A DNA stretch of 16,519 nt from Monoplex corrugatus. Its lineage: Eukaryota > Mollusca > Gastropoda > Littorinimorpha > Ranellidae. Of this stretch, positions 1 through 8,620 are shown one piece after another (the first letter of the stretch is position 1; every line of letters starts with the position of its first letter). The notes under the pieces were generated by a model that was not told where the DNA came from, did not search any database, and worked only from the letters and a program-made list of their open reading frames with translations. Made by a program: the position numbers and the translations under genes. The DNA lies in contig JAPXFY010004903.1 in the NCBI GenBank assembly GCA_030674185.1, forward strand, positions 1 through 16,519. The letters are read 5' to 3'.

Positions 1-300
1 CAGAAAACAGACAGTAAAAACTCCAGGCTGAGAATGTCAAACGTCTGAACTCTGGCATATCGGAAAACTATCTGTGTCGCTCTCCGAGACAAGTGGCTAT
101 CTTTTAAAAGCTGCCCGCAACCTTTATAACAGTTATAATTCTATGACTAAATCCAGAGACAACGTGGTAATTAAAAAGAGTGCTAAAGATTCGTCCATCG
201 ATGATACAAATGATGATGATAATTATGATAATAATAGACGGGGTAAAGTAGGGGATTGCTGCGTCTGGGTGAAGTACGTGTGTGGCTTTATGCCACTTAG
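1..300. other. AT-rich stretch, nothing recognised
   Basis: No coding, RNA or repeat signal that I can support. A short GAT-rich patch lies around 204-235. A 77-codon open frame at 74-307 has no recognisable motif and ends in low-complexity Asp/Asn encoded by that patch, so I treat it as chance. Confidence 0.5.
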
Positions 301-1290
301 GCGCTAAGCTAGCTGTGAAGGCCCATCCAGGTAACCCTGGAACGCCCTAGCTAACGGGGCTGTGTTGAAGCAACGGCAGGCTTAGCAAGTAGGTAGTGGA
401 TTTCAGCATGCTAAAAGAAACAAAGGAGATGACAATCAAAGGACAGATCAAACGGAAGACTACCTGGAAAATCAAAAGAACAACAAGACAGATCAACGGT
501 CAAAATTGGTACATGGATTGTGAGTGTGACTAGCTGACAAGGAAATAGAAATAGTAGAATTCACGAGGAAGAGAAAAACAGAAATAATTTAAGTTGAGTG
601 ATGTAAGGAAAAAAGGCAACATCTGTAAATAAATCCATGAAAATTACACACTTATACCGAGTGGAATCGAAAAGAAGAAGAAAACAAAATGCGGAGTTGG
701 ATTTATAGTCAGCCCACCCAAAAGTTCAAAAATAACTGGTGTACAATACATATCAGAGAGTACCCTGTCTATGAAAATACCCTACTGCCTACTTTCAAGT
801 TTATGCCCCATGTAATGATAGCTACAGAGAAGAAGATAGACTACAGTTTTGCGAAGAGTTAAGCGCGGACATGGGTAAGACCAAAGACAGCGAAAATTTT
901 GCTGTAATGGGCAATTTTAACAGGGAAAGGCAGGAGGTAGGAGAGAACCGTGGTATGGAGATTTAGGCCTATTCAGTGATTAGGTAATTCAAATGGCGAG
1001 ATGCTGCTAAACTTACGGGGGCTGAGCATGAATAATTCACTAATACCTTCTTCAAACACAAAATCTACCAATACCTCCTTCAAACACAATATCTGTCATG
1101 TGAAAACGTGGTAAAAGTGGAATGACTTGGACGAGCTTCCCAGATTGATTTCATTCTCACAAGGAAAAGTTCTAGGGTCACAATTAAAGGTACGACAGCA
1201 ATCCCAAACTACGTCATTGACACTGATCACAAAATCGAAAACAAGTGCGACTGCCACGTTCAAGCAAACAGGAACCAGAAAAACACGAAA
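300..1290 (+). pseudogene. Decayed RTE-like non-LTR retrotransposon (LINE), endonuclease domain
   Basis: Remnant of the apurinic/apyrimidinic-type endonuclease that RTE-like LINEs use to nick target DNA before target-primed reverse transcription. No long frame survives, but reading the + strand across frames gives family motifs in the right order: GVGFIVSP from about 690, QVYAP at 796, CEELSADMGK near 850, MGNFN at 907 (usually GDFN, so the catalytic Asp codon appears mutated), NTFFKHK near 1045, QIDFILTRKSS at 1141, and TDHK at 1222 (usually SDHK, carrying the catalytic His). Stops and frameshifts break it repeatedly, for example tandem stops after the GVGF segment and a shift just before QVYAP. 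Weaker similarity (LSDxRKKG) near 595-620 suggests the copy begins further upstream; 300-590 is assigned only by proximity. No reverse transcriptase domain follows, so the copy is truncated or interrupted at about 1290. The LINE EN call is firm; the RTE-like clade is inferred from motif style. Confidence 0.72.
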
Positions 1291-1325
1291 ATAGAATCAG
1301 AACGCGTATTTAATACAAGACAGAC

Positions 1326-1559
1326 AGGCGCAAATTTTTGGCCAACTGGCCTTTGTCAAGCGTGAATGTAAGATCACAAACACCAAATACAAAATCAGGA
1401 GAAAAAGACTGAAACTTCCCTGCTGCTTTAGTCCTCTTCTCCCACTGGACGGAAGCAGCAGGGAAGTTTCAGTCTTTTTCTCATAATTTTGTATTTGGTG
1501 TTTGTTTGTGATCTTACATTCACGCTTGACAAAGGCCAGTTGGCCGAAAATTTGCGCCT
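1326..1559. repeat. Long inverted repeat (103/107 bp arms, 24 nt loop)
   Basis: The left arm (1326-1428) and the reverse complement of the right arm (1453-1559) match over their whole length with about three substitutions and one 4 bp indel, where CAAA is duplicated in the right arm. The outer edge starts AGGCGCAAATTTT and the inner edge ends CCCTGCTGCTT. The spacer at 1429-1452 is 24 nt. A weaker match continues a few bases outward. Transcribed RNA from either strand would fold into a near-perfect hairpin of about 100 bp. It abuts the decayed LINE endonuclease. It could be a foldback or MITE-like element, or an inverted duplication from template switching. I see no coding content in the arms. 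Confidence 0.93.
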
Positions 1560-1694
1560 TTCTTGTCTAGTTGTACTGATCACAAAATTGTTGTTATGAT
1601 GCACACACCAAGAAAAGTGAAATGAGGTCCTGTCTAAAAGCTTAGTTAGAAAATATGACAAGCATGAAGACAATGACTGAAGAAAATGTCAAGG

Positions 1695-1760
1695 CGGTCG
1701 TGTGCCTCAAAACCAGGTTACCCTTGTGGTGGTCGCCTTAACCACTCCGCTATCGGACAT
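1695..1760 (-). mobile_element. tRNA-like SINE head (RNA polymerase III A and B boxes)
   Basis: Read on the - strand, 1752-1735 gives TAGCGGAGTGGTTAAGGC, a good match to the A box and D arm of tRNA-Ser/Leu-type sequences. Positions 1714-1704 give GGTTTTGAGGC, close to the B-box consensus GGTTCRANNCC. The boxes are a tRNA-like distance apart. The flanking acceptor strands do not pair cleanly, so this is unlikely to be a functional tRNA; a tRNA-derived SINE or an old tRNA pseudogene fits better. If it is a SINE, its body runs toward lower coordinates, where I cannot define the end. Confidence 0.5.
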
Positions 1761-1782
1761 CTGCTGTACGTTCTATCTGATG

Positions 1783-2060
1783 ATGATGTGATGGTGATAG
1801 CAATAATGATAAGAAGAAGAATAACAACAACAACAATAACAACAGTTATAATATGTTATGATAATAATACACTGATGATGATGGTGGTGGTGGTGATGAT
1901 GATGATAATGACAAAAATCAATAATTATACTACTACTACTACTACTACCACTACTACTACTACTACTACTATTACTAGTAGTAGTAGTAGTAGTAGTAGC
2001 AGCAGCAGTAGTAGTAATAGTAGTAATAGTAATAGTAGTAGTAATGATAATAAAGATTAT
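1783..2060. repeat. Trinucleotide microsatellite cluster with (ACT)n/(AGT)n palindrome
   Basis: GAT/GGT-type repeats at about 1783-1915 lead into (ACT)n at 1929-1973. This flips to (AGT)n from 1977 around the central ACTAGT at 1974-1979, then grades into AGC and AAT interruptions to about 2060. The switch makes a perfect dyad of ACT against AGT able to form a hairpin or cruciform. An open frame running through it (1686-2156) encodes only poly-Thr and poly-Ser and is a product of the repeat. Confidence 0.9.
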
Positions 2061-2737
2061 TTAGGGCAATATTTCGGGAAGGAAACACCTAGGCACTTCT
2101 CACTTTATCAGAAAACGTTACGCATAAAAAGTGTTAAATCAACAAAAAATCATTGATGTAACCACGATACGACAAAGATTAAGAGAAAAAAAAACCCACA
2201 AAAAACACCAGTATCATGCATACATGACATGAGAACACTCGTCCATATGAACGCATACTTGTACACCAACACACGGACATACACTTGCACACACAGATAC
2301 ACAGGCTTGTATACACGTGCATAAACAGACAAGCACCTACGCAAGGAGTCATACCGGCAAACGCATATTCATAAACATAGGCTTTCAAACAAATGGTTGA
2401 AAAACACAGCACAGATGATATTATCTAACACAACCAGTCATACGACCACAATACGAGGGTGAGAGGAGAGAGAAAGGTAGGCTATACTAGTAATAATTGT
2501 GTCTGAAGAGAAAACATTTTAGGGCTCTCTTAAAAGAGAACAAAGAATCTTTGTCTCTAAGTGAAGTTACAGTATTTTCAGAAAAGAAAGCCGATTGCTC
2601 CAGAAAACTGCCATGCCCTGTCACATCCTGTCTTCTTTTGTATGAGGGGACTTTTCAATGTATAATCTTACACACGCTTATTTGTTAATTACTGTTTAGC
2701 TAATCAACGAATAAAATTGTTGTCACATCACGGCAAT
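2061..2737. other. Non-coding stretch, nothing recognised
   Basis: AT-rich sequence with a CA-rich, cryptically repetitive patch at about 2250-2350 (scattered ACACAC and CATAC motifs). Open frames here are short, without motifs, and on the - strand are biased to Val/Cys by the CA patch. No RNA gene or element end was recognised. Confidence 0.45.
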
Positions 2738-2807
2738 GCATATATGCATATGCATATGTGTGTATATGTATTATACACACACACGCGCGCGCGCGCACAC
2801 ACACACA

Positions 2808-2865
<58 letters not shown>

Positions 2866-2930
2866 CACACCTACACACCTACATACATATTTGTGTGTGT
2901 ATGGTGTGTGTGTGTGTGTGCGCGTGTGTT
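2738..2930. repeat. CA/CG/GT compound microsatellite with dyad symmetry
   Basis: A palindromic TGCATATATGCATATGCATA block near 2737-2756 is followed by (AC)n from 2773, an alternating CG block at about 2784-2794, a long (AC)n to 2861, and ACACCT units to about 2881. The array then switches to (GT)n, ending near 2930. The AC half and the GT half are self-complementary. Alternating purine-pyrimidine CG and CA tracts are classic Z-DNA-prone sequence. Confidence 0.93.
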
Positions 2931-4907
2931 ATGGGTCCAGATTTGCAAAATTTCTTTCAAATAAGCGTTGACCTACAGCAAAGACTTGTCTTCTTAAGAT
3001 TCGTAAATGGCGAATGACGTTCAAATATTGTATGTATGAATACTTCCTTATGTAATTAAATGTGTACATATATTTAGATTTCTTGAAACTTTTATTTGAT
3101 GCAAACTTACTGAAGATGTAAATATTTTAGTCTAAAAATACCAGTCTATCTTGAACCCAGTGTGAGAGTCAATTATTTTGGCACTGACTTTTTTGATATG
3201 TCTATATTTCAAGTTTTGAATGAAATGAAAGATTTGAGGAACAATTTTTTTCATCACACATTTGTGTATGTACATTTTTGTTAATATAGTTAAAAAGCCA
3301 TATCTGCGTGGATTTCAGAGTCTACTGCAAGCAATGCTTAGTTCTCTGTTAACTGCACATCGTGAGAAGTTTGACACTTTAGTACTTTTTCAAAATCTAA
3401 CCAGCAATTTTTTTTAATACACGCTTCTCTAGAGAAAATGTTCAACTGTGTCTTTCGCCTGAATGCAGAAGCAGCATTGGTTAGTTTCAATATCAGTTTT
3501 TCATATCTTTTAAAATCACGTCTGTTTCCAGAATTATAAAGATAAATCAAATTTGGAACCATTTAAGCTTGATGTCTTTGAATCTGTGTGTTTTAGAGAA
3601 CGAAGACTTTCCATGGAATGATTGTGTTTAGTTTCCCTACCTGAATTAAGCAAGACTTTGGTTTAGTGTACCTTCCTCAACTTCAAGGCAGCATTTGCTA
3701 CAAGTTCATTGTTTGTCATCAGATTTTGTTAGTTGCTTTTTTCTTTTTAAATAGCTCTTAATCGAAGACACAGAGCCTGTGTAGGAGACAAAATCAATAA
3801 TGTTTATTTCAAATTTCATCGAAAGTTCTATGAAAGAACTTTTCTGTATTTTTTTGAATAAGTATGCCAGACGTTAAGCTCCATGACCAGGTCATTTCAT
3901 GTTTTATTACTTTACTCCCAGCTTCTGTGTTATTATTGAATAAAACAGATTCAGCAAGAAATTCCTGAGAAGTTGTTTTATTTCAGTTTATTACAAATTT
4001 GTTTATATGATCTTAACGTTGTAACAAAAAATCGTTTTAAATTTGCAAAATCTGTTTGGCTGAGCCCATAGTATTCTACATAGTTTAAGAAAGGGTACAT
4101 GACAACAAAGACATTTTTTTTCATTTAGTTTCCGAACCCAAGTTAGGTTAGCTCTAAATTGACCTGGGTAAGAGGTTGTCAAAATACAAATCACAAATGG
4201 AAAAAAAAACTTTGTAAAGCAATGTACCCATTTTTAAGAATTAAAAATGTTTCAGCTCTAATCTGTATGCCTCACATGGCATTGTTGATTTAATTTGATT
4301 CATTTCTGATCTCCTGCTCCAGAAAATTGTCTCTGTAATGTTGGTGCCAGTCTTAAGATTAAAATGTGTTTTTGATTTTGTATGCCAGATGGCACCTTAA
4401 CTGACAAGGACCTTAATTTTCCGTTCAGTAAACTGAAAAGGCAATGGAATGTATTATGTTCCCTCAAACAAGGTCCATGACAACAGGACATGTTGTTTGC
4501 TTGTGATCAGTATTTACTTGTCTCGTCACACAGTTTGCACCGTAGAAAAATGTTCATCGGGTCAGCCACCAATCCATTCTTTGCTAAAAAATTTTAATCA
4601 GAAAATATGTTTCACGTTGTGACAGACTGGCCTCCGCGAACTTTCTCGAAGGCCATCGACAGTCAGACAGGATCGACCGTTGATTCGTCAGAGCAGTGCC
4701 TCCGATGGGATTCGTTTGGAAACCATCGATCCCCACATTCCAGTGAATAGCCCTCACTGATACCGACTCTGATATCAGTCGATGTTCACATGTAGGCAGT
4801 GCAATTGGTCATTAGCTCACGTAAAGACAACGTTGGTCTCAACTTATGTCCGTATTGTATTATGGATGATCGATTAAGTATAACAGGAACTGACGTAAAC
4901 TGCTGTG
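2931..4907. other. Long AT-rich non-coding stretch
   Basis: Nearly 2 kb without a supportable gene. Open frames are at most about 75 codons, on both strands, with no motifs. An AATAAA lies at 3939-3944 but nothing upstream looks like an exon. Positions 4620-4800 are noticeably more GC-rich than their surroundings and contain a short palindrome (CTGATATCAG, about 4768-4777), but I could not assign them to a known element. Confidence 0.5.
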
Positions 4908-4921
4908 GATGGGTGTGTGTA

Positions 4922-4952
4922 GGGGAGTGGGGGGAGGGGGAGTGGGTGGGGG
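4922..4952 (+). other. G-rich tract with G-quadruplex potential
   Basis: Runs of 4, 6, 5, 3 and 5 guanines separated by 1-3 nt loops within about 31 bases satisfy the usual G3+ N1-7 quadruplex pattern on the + strand. It sits in otherwise AT-rich DNA, so it stands out locally. No gene start is visible nearby, so any regulatory role is unsupported. Confidence 0.7.
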
Positions 4953-5060
4953 CATGCAGGGTGATTGGAGGATCTCTTCCTGATAAAGATTATACTGCGT
5001 AGATAGCATAAATCAGCTCTGAAGCTCAGTGCCTTTTTTAAAAAAAAAATTTACCCGTAG

Positions 5061-5061
<1 letters not shown>

Positions 5062-5131
<70 letters not shown>
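5062..5131. repeat. (AC)n microsatellite
   Basis: About 35 uninterrupted AC units, followed by a short (AT)n. The purity suggests an actively length-variable locus. Confidence 0.97.
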
Positions 5132-5138
<7 letters not shown>

Positions 5139-5139
<1 letters not shown>

Positions 5140-6295
5140 TTGAACATTGAACATTGTTGAATAGATCCTATACCCCAATTAGGGCAGGGAGAGTAACTGC
5201 AAATAATTGAAAATCCAACGGGATTATCATATAACATGAAGCAGAACGAACTTAGTTCAACAGCAGAACGCACATTTGAAAATGTTATGATAGAATACTT
5301 AAGTGCTCAAAAGATAACGGCACAATTTTTAAAACGTTGATAAAGTTTGCTAATTTCAGATTTTTTTCCTTCCTGAAATGAAGTCACACAGTGAGAACAT
5401 TGATTTCACTGACAGATAATTTTTGTGGAATAAACTTCTGTCGGTCATCACGGAATTTACGTTTATCAAAAATAAAGTAAAACTCGTTGCCTGGAGCATT
5501 GTCATGGCAAAACTTATATTTTACTTTGTCTGTCTACCCCTTTGTGTCTGTATAAATCAGTCTCAAGCTTGTGACAGGTGCATTAAAATTTATTCAAATG
5601 AAAACACAAATGTCTGACAATTGTGTTACGCGTATGTGCGTGTGTGTGAGAAAAAGATAATAATAATAAAAAGAACAATACTTATCGACAAATTGTAGTA
5701 GCATAAGTAGTAAGATTTTTTTTACATCCAACCGTTGCCTAGGGATTGTTTATTCTGACACAAATGCATCAAATGTATCATAACAACATAAAAATATCAA
5801 ACCGATGCAAAATAGAACGGTTAATAACATTAGATATTTCAACTAACACGGAACTATTAAAAAAGAGAACAAGAACATCACACATTTCAGGTAAATACTA
5901 AACATAACATATTACTAAAAGACGTCTTTATGTATTTATATATCTTACTCTGTGAAGTTCCAAAATAGGTACTTTCAGAATGGAAGTCTCACAGATATAG
6001 GATCTATTTATAGATCAATTCGAGAGCCATTGTTACGTCAGATGTGTATACAGCAACCGTGACCTGAGACAATATTGATTTAGTTCATTTTGGGAAGGTC
6101 TTTGTTTGACTTTAACTTGACTTAAAGTTTCATATGATTATATCGAACAGAACTGGTGCATCTTGTGAATCAGGCAGGATTCTGAAAAGGCAAAGTTGCC
6201 GGTCGAACACAAGAAAATTATGGAACAAATTGCAGACGTAAATTTGTATTGCAGATATTTCTTAAAATGACTAAAGCATACGACCACGTGTGCAC
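5139..6295. other. AT-rich non-coding stretch, nothing recognised
   Basis: No motif-bearing open frame, RNA gene or element end. A small GTGTGT then AATAAT patch lies at about 5630-5670. It ends where the A/T-rich 3' tail of the L2/CR1-like LINE begins. Confidence 0.5.
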
Positions 6296-6343
6296 TTATA
6301 TAATAATAATAATAATAATAATATAATATACAATATTTTATAT

Positions 6344-6378
6344 AGCGCAAAATCTTGATAAAATCAAATCTAAGCGCT
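6344..6378 (-). other. LINE 3' stem-loop
   Basis: Outer arms AGCGC and GCGCT and an inner perfect dyad TTGAT/ATCAA around three bases make a hairpin just before the A/T-rich tail. The same sequence occurs in copy 2 at 10691-10725. LINEs of the L2 clade are known to carry a conserved 3' stem-loop that their reverse transcriptase recognises; the position and form here fit that role. Function is inferred. Confidence 0.6.
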
Positions 6379-6383
6379 AAAAC

Positions 6384-6455
6384 AGACACACACGCACGCA
6401 CGCACACACACGCGCACGCACACAAACACACACACACACACACGCACACGCACAC
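6384..6455. repeat. CA/CG-rich microsatellite inside LINE copy 1 3' UTR
   Basis: ACAC with frequent ACGC interruptions, lying between the LINE stem-loop and the unique 3' UTR segment that begins GGCTATAAATGG. The corresponding place in copy 2 carries a longer array. A (TAA)n run at about 6300-6325 forms the LINE's terminal tail. Confidence 0.9.
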
Positions 6456-6587
6456 GGCTATAAATGGGGAGAAAGAATAAAAGCAATGGAAAATTATAGA
6501 GAGCATATTATACACAATTATATATTACAATGTGATTCCCCTCCGAGTGGAGACAGGCTGCAGAGGGGATTGAGTGAGATCAGGATT

Positions 6588-7030
6588 TTATGCAGAGGAG
6601 AAAAGGTGAGTATTGAGAGCGGACTTGAAGGAGACAAAAGTGGGTTGCTGATGGACAGAGAGAGGAAGTTTGTTCCAGGAAAGTGGACCAGAAACAGAAG
6701 GCTCGTGGACCATAGGTATTGAGCTTAGTGCGTGGAAAGCGAAAAGTCAGAGGATCGGAGGCAGAGCGGAGGGTACGTGAGGGAAGATAGATCTCAAGTA
6801 GGCTTGACAGGTAATCGGGGCTGCGTTATTGAGGCTTTTGTAGCACATGGTGTCTAGTTTGTACTGTATGCGCTTTGATACCAGGGAGCCAGTGAAGTTG
6901 TGCCAGGAGAGGAGATATGTGGTCAGCTTTTTTCTTTTTTTAGTACAAGGCGTGCAGCATTGTTTTGAATGCGCTGTAGGATGTGAATGGTGGAGGCAGG
7001 AAGACCAGACAGGAGTGAATTGCAATAGTG
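6588..7030 (-). pseudogene. LINE reverse transcriptase C-terminal fragment, frameshifted
   Basis: Directly after the endonuclease fragment the - strand reads YCNSLLSGLPAS and LQRIQNNAARLVL. After frame changes it continues with LHWLP (about 6880-6896), SKRIQYKLDTMCYKSLN, and near the end SGPLSWNKLPLSVHQQP and FKSALNTHLFSS, with a stop at 6590-6588. This is the standard tail (thumb and connection region) of L2/CR1-like reverse transcriptases. The palm domain carrying the catalytic Asp motif is absent. At least two or three frame changes are needed across about 440 bp, so the copy is not recent. Confidence 0.85.
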
Positions 7031-7400
7031 GAGGTCGATAGACACAGGAGAAGGTGATGGGGTGAGGGGTGGATTGGAAGGATACTTCAACGTGCTCGAA
7101 TTCGAAAGAAGGATGGGACAAAGGCAGAGACTGCGAGAAAGATAGGCGGGAATGGAGTGAGTCGTTGTAGAGGATGGCGATACCACCACCTCGGGATGAG
7201 CGATGGAAAGAAGCAAGCCTGTAACCACTCGGAGTGAGACTCGCATGTATAGGTTCATGACCAAGGGGGTTAAGCCATGTTTCTGTGATTAAAAACAATG
7301 TCAACATGTTCATCTGCAATAAAGTCAGCAATGACATCGGCTTTGCCTTCTGCACATGTTGACTGAGCGTTAAAAAGGCATAGTTTTAGTTTATCACATG
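7030..7400 (-). pseudogene. LINE endonuclease domain, N-terminal part, frameshifted
   Basis: The - strand frame starting just below 7400 reads LCLFNAQST, then DFIADEHVDIV. It then needs a frame change at the A5 run (7291-7295 on +) to continue as LITETWLNP, SGYRL, SSRGGGIAILY, and finally ITFSCVYRPP. These are the N-terminal landmarks of an AP-like LINE endonuclease: N in NAQS, the catalytic Glu in TETWL, the GGG(I/V)A(I/L) strand, and YRPP. The GDFN and SDH motifs expected further on are absent, because the sequence jumps to reverse transcriptase tail sequence immediately after VYRPP (codons 7043-7029). An upstream methionine-initiated frame at 7485 is in phase with the first half but is mostly Ser/Pro. 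Confidence 0.85.
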
Positions 7401-7654
7401 GCGGTGGCCGAGACGGAGGCGAAGGCAGCACCGACGGGACAGAGGATGAAGGCGACACCAGCGGGGCAGAAGACGAAGGCAGCAACGACTTTACATGAAT
7501 AAAGTACGATTGGGCTGCGTTTCACTTGATGGTACCCCATATTAAACAATAATTGTAATCTTTGGGGCATAAAAAAACTCACTCGGAGAATGACAAGAAG
7601 ACACAGACTAGTTTTGTAAAAAGCGTAGACAAGCGATCAACAGTAGGTTATTTC

Positions 7655-7929
7655 ATAAATATCATCGTAAACATCTAAAGGAGTGTAAAATCAAGGGTAA
7701 CTAAAAGTCATATAAATATCGTAAACATCAAAAGGAATGTAAATTCAAGGGTAGCTAAAAGTCATATAAATATCGTAAACATCAAAAGGAATGTAAAATC
7801 AAGGGTAGCTAAAAGTCATATAAATATCATAAACATCAAAGGGAATGTAAATTCAAGAGTAGCTAAAAGTCATGTAAGTATCGTAAACATCAAAAGGAAT
7901 CAACAGTAGCTTAGAGTCATACATTTTTC
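7655..7929. repeat. 54 bp minisatellite, about five units
   Basis: Units start with AAATATCGTAAACATC at 7657, 7714, 7768, 7822 and 7876. Spacings are 57, 54, 54 and 54; the first unit has a 3 bp insertion. Each contains TCAAGGGTAGCTAAAAGTCA with few changes. Unit length is a multiple of three, but each unit carries stops in the frames I read on both strands, so it is not a protein repeat. The last unit decays after AAAAGGAAT. The sequence ATCAACAGTAG lies on both sides of the array (about 7637 and 7899). One site alternates between units (TAAAATC, TAAATTC, TAAAATC, TAAATTC). Confidence 0.93.
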
Positions 7930-8620
7930 ACAAATATATGCAATTAAAGACAATTTCTGCAACATCGATATCTAAACCATCTTCAAGAACCATGTCATTT
8001 AGATTCAGCATACATTTTTCAGAAAAATGAATCGTTAAATTGTTGTTACATATTTTCCGGATTTCATTGGGGGTTTTGTTGTTGTTCTTGGTTTTGTTTT
8101 GCTTCTCAAGAGTTTTTTTTTTAATCTTGTTTCTAGCAGTTATCTAGGATATGATGTTTCCTCACACACACACCCTCAACTTCAATCTTTTTTGCGTGTG
8201 TCTAGCATAGCTGTTTAGGAATTGAAGTTTCCTAACTTCTTTTAAAATCAATTTCAATTTTGCTTCTATGTGACTAGTACTGCTATCTCGGAAATGAAGT
8301 TCATCTTTGTCGTGGCCATCAAATTTGTTGTGTGTAGGTGTTCCTATCGAACCCAGACGAACCAGGTCATACACAGTTTCTGGTATTTATCAATATCCAC
8401 CCCCAAACAACAGCAGCAATGGGATTCTCAGCTACAGCATTTTCAACTTTTCAGCATTTCATGTACAAATCCTCAAGTTCTACAATGGTGATTCATATAC
8501 CTTAGGACAAGGCTTTAGCGAGGTTACAATTGTGACCTGCAACTCTGGTTGACTATTTTCTCCTATAGCAACCTCCCAGAAAAATCGACTAGGGATGTGT
8601 ACAACTGTTTTTCTGTTAGT
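7930..8620. other. Non-coding stretch, nothing recognised
   Basis: T-rich patches at 8080-8130 and no motif-bearing frame. Overlapping open frames at 8270-8552 (73 and 81 codons) have unremarkable composition and no recognised domain; I cannot exclude a fragment of something real but have no evidence for it. Confidence 0.4.

Larger units (their letters stand above)
6297..7500 (-). mobile_element. L2/CR1-like LINE copy 1, internally deleted
   Basis: Non-LTR retrotransposon running right to left. In order from its 5' side it has a Ser/Pro-rich lead-in (about 7485-7400), an endonuclease N-terminal part (7400-7030), the reverse transcriptase C-terminal tail (7030-6588), a 3' UTR, a GT-rich microsatellite (6455-6384 read in reverse), a stem-loop (6378-6344), and an (ATT)n tail ending near 6297. 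The rest of the endonuclease and the catalytic palm of the reverse transcriptase are missing, so the copy cannot encode a functional enzyme. A second copy at about 10645-11057 shares the whole 3' part, which confirms a family. The 5' boundary is uncertain and may extend to about 7590. The L2/CR1 placement rests on the C-terminal protein motifs and on the stem-loop plus short-repeat 3' tail; it was not checked by phylogeny. Confidence 0.85.

Noticed and set aside
1686..2156. 156-codon frame encoding poly-Thr and poly-Ser
   Set aside because: It is a direct readout of the ACT/AGT microsatellite; the non-repeat parts have no motif.
3939..3944. AATAAA as a polyadenylation signal of a host gene
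   Set aside because: No exon-like sequence upstream; the hexamer is expected by chance in AT-rich DNA.
6138..6515. 125-codon minus-strand frame with Cys/Val repeats
   Set aside because: It spans the CA array and AAT tail of LINE copy 1; the open frame comes from simple sequence.
7655..7929. Repeat array as a CRISPR
   Set aside because: Units are contiguous 54 bp repeats without variable spacers, in eukaryotic DNA.
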